A stretch of DNA of 9,865 nucleotides, from positions 1 to 9,865 of the forward strand of contig NZ_JAPIUX010000030.1 in NCBI RefSeq assembly GCF_026240015.1, written 5' to 3'. The notes under the pieces were generated by a model. The model had not been told where the DNA came from. It did no database searches and saw only the letters and a program-made list of their open reading frames with translations. The position numbers were made by a program, and so were the translations under genes. Positions 7,569-9,865 of the stretch are shown piece after piece. How positions within the stretch are numbered: the first letter of the stretch is position 1; the number at the start of each line of letters is the position of its first letter. The stretch comes from Acetobacter farinalis. GTDB taxonomy: Bacteria; Pseudomonadota; Alphaproteobacteria; Acetobacterales; Acetobacteraceae.

Positions 7569-8416
7569 GATGCAGACTCCTTCGAACGGCAAAGACGATC
7601 GAGCATGACAGCGAGAAGTACGATAACAAAACCAGATTCAAAGCCGACATCGACCTGCACGGTATTCAGCGCGCGCACCACGGGTACCCCCAGCCCTCCG
7701 GCCCCGACCAGTGCGGCAATCACGACCATTGAAAGGCTGAGCATGATACATTGCGTCAGGCCCGCCTGTATCATCGGGAGCGCGGCAGGCAGTTCCACCT
7801 TCCACAGGATCTGCCGTTCGGTTGCTCCAAAGGCCTCACCCGCCTCGATAAGGGCGCGCGGCACGCGGGCAATACCCATCTGCGTCATGCGGATTGGGGC
7901 GGGGATCGCGAAAATGATGGTGGAGATGATACCCGGCACAGTGCCCAGCCCGAACAGGATCAGGGTCGGAATAAGATACACGAAGGTTGGCAATGTCTGC
8001 ATCAGATCCAGAACCGGATGCAGCACCTGCGCCAGTCGGGCACGATGCGCGCTGGCAACACCCAGCGGCACACCAATTGCCATGCAACACAGGGTTGAAA
8101 ACAGAATGAGAGACAGCGTTGCCATCGTCTCGTTCCAGTATCCCTGATTGATAATGAACAGTAACCCCAGCCCGATCAGCGCCACCAGCGCCCACGAGCG
8201 GTGCAGATACCACGCCCCGACGACGGCCGCCGCCACCAGCAGCAAAGGCGGAACACTCAGCAGCGATATGGTGAGGCCATCCACACAGGCCCCGATCCCA
8301 TCACTGATCGCATCAAAAAACCCCAGCCCATAATGCCGGACCATATCAATCATGGCCGCCATGGCAGTGCCGACGGGAATTTTATGGTCCGTAATCCATT
8401 GTTCCGGTGCCGTCAT
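7565..8416 (-). CDS. choW: Choline/betaine-type ABC transporter permease
   Basis: This 283-residue inner-membrane permease belongs to the ProW/ChoW group. Hydrophobic segments are visible at about 47-70, 74-91, 98-120, 140-170, 220-240 and 258-272. The cytoplasmic coupling loop EAGEAFGATERQILWKVEL (191-209), which contacts the ATPase, is intact. The PTFVYLIPTLILFG segment near 143-156 is typical of the group. The ATG at 8416 has AAAGG a suitable distance upstream. The gene overlaps choV by ATGA, indicating translational coupling, and lies 78 bp after the SnoaL-like gene. A periplasmic binding protein is required for such importers, and neither a fused one nor a neighbouring gene is seen in the window. 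The choice between choline, betaine or another amine is not decided by the sequence. Confidence 0.9.
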   Translation of the reverse strand: MTAPEQWITDHKIPVGTAMAAMIDMVRHYGLGFFDAISDGIGACVDGLTISLLSVPPLLLVAAAVVGAWYLHRSWALVALIGLGLLFIINQGYWNETMATLSLILFSTLCCMAIGVPLGVASAHRARLAQVLHPVLDLMQTLPTFVYLIPTLILFGLGTVPGIISTIIFAIPAPIRMTQMGIARVPRALIEAGEAFGATERQILWKVELPAALPMIQAGLTQCIMLSLSMVVIAALVGAGGLGVPVVRALNTVQVDVGFESGFVIVLLAVMLDRLCRSKESAS

Positions 8417-8494
8417 CTGTGTGGCCTTTATTCAGCAGCGTTCAACGCCGTTCCGTTCAATTTGCGTGCCTCGCGGAAATTTCGTGTTTCTGCA

Positions 8495-8908
8495 CTAGTG
8501 TTCCGTAACCTGACGCGTCCATTCCGGCAGATTGTAAAAGTTCGAGATCCGGGCGACCTTGCCATCCCGCAGGGTGAAAAACGCACCTGCCGGCAGCACG
8601 TAGGTTTGCCCGGCTGCCTCCGGCAGGCCATCATCCGTGCTGAGATACGTGCCATGCACGACGAATTCCGCCGCCGCACGGCTACCGTCTTCATTAACCA
8701 TCACCACCACGTCACGGATGGTCTCGCGGTAGCACCGGTCCATGCGGGCCAGAAAGGCACGGAACAGCGCCACCCCGGTCTCGCTGCCGCCCTGGTTGAT
8801 GTCATGCACGACATCCTCCGCCAGCAGAGCAAGAAAGGCCTCCCTGTCTCCAGAATTGAAGGTATTATAATATATTTTTATCAAGTCTCGTGAGGATTCA
8901 ACGGGCAT
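8495..8908 (-). CDS. SnoaL-like / ketosteroid-isomerase-related small protein
   Basis: This is a 137-residue soluble protein of the NTF2-like fold. It has the typical opening helix (LIKIYYNTFNSGDREAFLALL) followed by DVVHDINQGG, and ends with the HGTYL, AGAFFTLRDGKVARISNFYN strand pattern. It looks like the conserved 'steroid delta-isomerase-related' group, whose members have no established reaction; enzyme or ligand-binding roles are both possible. Conserved polar residues such as Asp48, His49, Asn51 and Gln52 (the VHDINQ stretch) could line the pocket. AGGAG about eight bases before the ATG at 8908 supports the start. It follows the hydrolase by 16 bp and precedes the transporter, so the three functions probably belong to one pathway. 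No signal peptide is seen. Confidence 0.8.
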   Translation of the reverse strand: MPVESSRDLIKIYYNTFNSGDREAFLALLAEDVVHDINQGGSETGVALFRAFLARMDRCYRETIRDVVVMVNEDGSRAAAEFVVHGTYLSTDDGLPEAAGQTYVLPAGAFFTLRDGKVARISNFYNLPEWTRQVTEH

Positions 8909-8924
8909 GACGGGCTCCTGTCAG

Positions 8925-9731
8925 TCAGAGGAAACGTGAAGTGAAAGGGAGAAAGCCGGATGCGGGCACGTGGGCTGGCCAGTCACGGCAGTTGCGCACG
9001 GCCCCGTCCTCCCGCACTGCGGCCAATGTAGCGGGATCAAGCGTGGCAAAAGCCCAGGACGCCGTATTCATCGCCCCTTGGGCAAGAATGCCATCAGGCG
9101 GGAACCCGCGGTCCACGGGGCCGTAGATCGCGGGGCAGCCACAATTCATATCCAGTGTTTGCAACCATGGTGCCTCACCAACTGTGGGTGCCACTGCAAC
9201 AAAACACTGGTTTTCCAGCGCTCGCGCTTGTGCGGAGAGGCGGACGCGGTTGAAGCCTTGCAGCGTATCCGTGCAGGTCGGCACCAGAATCAGCCATGCT
9301 CCGGCCTCAACCTGCGCGCGTGTCAGCATCGGGAATTCAGAATCGTAGCAGATCGCGGTGCCAATCAGGCCCCAGGGCGTTTCAAACACGCCCGGTGGCT
9401 CTCCGGCCCGCACGCCCCAGATCTCGCTCTCAAAACGGGTCATGACATGCTTGTCCTGAAACGCCACGCGGCCATCGGGCGCAATCAGGGGGGCCCGGTT
9501 CCGGACAAAACCATGTTCAGGGCGAGGCAGGGTACCGGGCATCAGCCACACGCCGTGGCGCTGCGCCACGCCGGTCATGATCTCCAGCAGTGTGTCACTA
9601 TGCTGGCATATGGCCCGCAATTCCGCCGTGGCATCGGACTGCTCCTGCTCCATGACCGCCGGAGCGGCTTCCATGCAGGCATATTCGGGCAGCAGCAGCA
9701 GATCGGCCTGCCGTGCACCCTCCGCAACCAC
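8925..9731 (-). CDS. Carbon-nitrogen hydrolase (nitrilase superfamily), N-terminally truncated
   Basis: The protein carries the nitrilase-superfamily catalytic set, numbered from GTG at 9731: Glu16 (LLLLPEY), Lys94 (FQDKH), a further Glu near 101-103 (RFESE) and Cys128 (TAICYDSEFP). The fold is otherwise complete to residue 268. Such enzymes hydrolyse nitriles, amides or carbamoyl compounds; the substrate cannot be read here. Family members normally have 25-35 more residues before this point, including the first beta strand with an Ala-x-x-Gln motif. Here the frame stays open to the window edge but reads as non-homologous, AT-richer sequence. LDR just before the GTG may still be native. The gene is therefore probably broken by a rearrangement or insertion near 9735-9760, and may be non-functional. 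It would be first in the operon with the SnoaL-like protein and choWV. Confidence 0.82.
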   Translation of the reverse strand: MVAEGARQADLLLLPEYACMEAAPAVMEQEQSDATAELRAICQHSDTLLEIMTGVAQRHGVWLMPGTLPRPEHGFVRNRAPLIAPDGRVAFQDKHVMTRFESEIWGVRAGEPPGVFETPWGLIGTAICYDSEFPMLTRAQVEAGAWLILVPTCTDTLQGFNRVRLSAQARALENQCFVAVAPTVGEAPWLQTLDMNCGCPAIYGPVDRGFPPDGILAQGAMNTASWAFATLDPATLAAVREDGAVRNCRDWPAHVPASGFLPFTSRFL

Positions 9732-9749
9732 ACGGTCCAGATGGAGGGA

Positions 9750-9865
9750 TCGAAGAACCGTTGATTGATGTGCTTGGCCAGTAATTTCTGGGTTTTGGCG
9801 ATTTGATTGACGGTTTTCTGGAGAGCTTTTGATCTGCGTTTTGAGCAGATCAGGGGCTGCCCCCC
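9750..9865. other. Foreign-looking sequence joined to the hydrolase gene
   Basis: The last 115 bases are visibly richer in A and T than the hydrolase and lack the expected N-terminal strand in any minus-strand frame. GATCTGC (9831-9837) and GCAGATC (9845-9851) form a 7-bp inverted repeat around a 7-base spacer. One minus-strand frame gives a Lys/Gln-rich stretch (QKTVNQIAKTQKLLAKHINQ) that could be the tail of some coding region, but I cannot name it. This may be part of a mobile element that continues to the right. Confidence 0.4.

Noticed and set aside
8201..8893. 230-residue plus-strand frame across the SnoaL-like gene and the permease start
   Set aside because: It is antisense to two supported genes and has no recognisable domain.
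1..9865. CRISPR array, tRNA or rRNA genes
   Set aside because: No regularly spaced direct repeats and no tRNA cloverleaf or rRNA sequence were recognised on either strand.

Overview
The window looks like chromosomal DNA of a Gram-negative bacterium. It has a signal-peptide-bearing TonB-dependent outer-membrane receptor, moderately high GC and short-spaced operons. The style of the receptor and of the choline-type ABC transporter suggests an alphaproteobacterium, perhaps an acetic acid bacterium (Acetobacteraceae). That placement is inference from the proteins alone.

Layout, left to right. Positions 2-88 hold the last codons of an IS3-family transposase, followed by the probable end of that element. 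After a gene-free stretch come two minus-strand genes, sdaA (L-serine ammonia-lyase) and its upstream partner glyA (serine hydroxymethyltransferase). They are 21 bp apart and transcribed glyA then sdaA. Together they convert glycine plus a one-carbon unit to serine, and serine to pyruvate and ammonia. A divergent intergenic region of about 630 bp, rich in palindromes and potential RNA structure, separates glyA from a plus-strand TonB-dependent receptor. The receptor gene ends in a strong hairpin, and a second, 19-bp perfect hairpin closes the convergent minus-strand operon.

That operon is transcribed leftward: carbon-nitrogen hydrolase (nitrilase superfamily), a small SnoaL/ketosteroid-isomerase-like protein, a ChoW-type permease, and a ChoV-type ATPase. 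The genes are tightly packed: a 16-bp gap, a 78-bp gap, then an ATGA overlap. No periplasmic substrate-binding protein is present in the window. The hydrolase lacks the N-terminal strand normal for its family. Upstream of it the sequence becomes AT-richer and unlike the gene, so the operon's head, and probably its promoter, appears to be broken by a rearrangement or insertion near 9735-9760.

Most of the window is ordinary metabolism and transport. The points most worth following are the broken head of the hydrolase/SnoaL/transporter operon, the unknown chemistry of that operon, and the structured 5' leader of the receptor gene.
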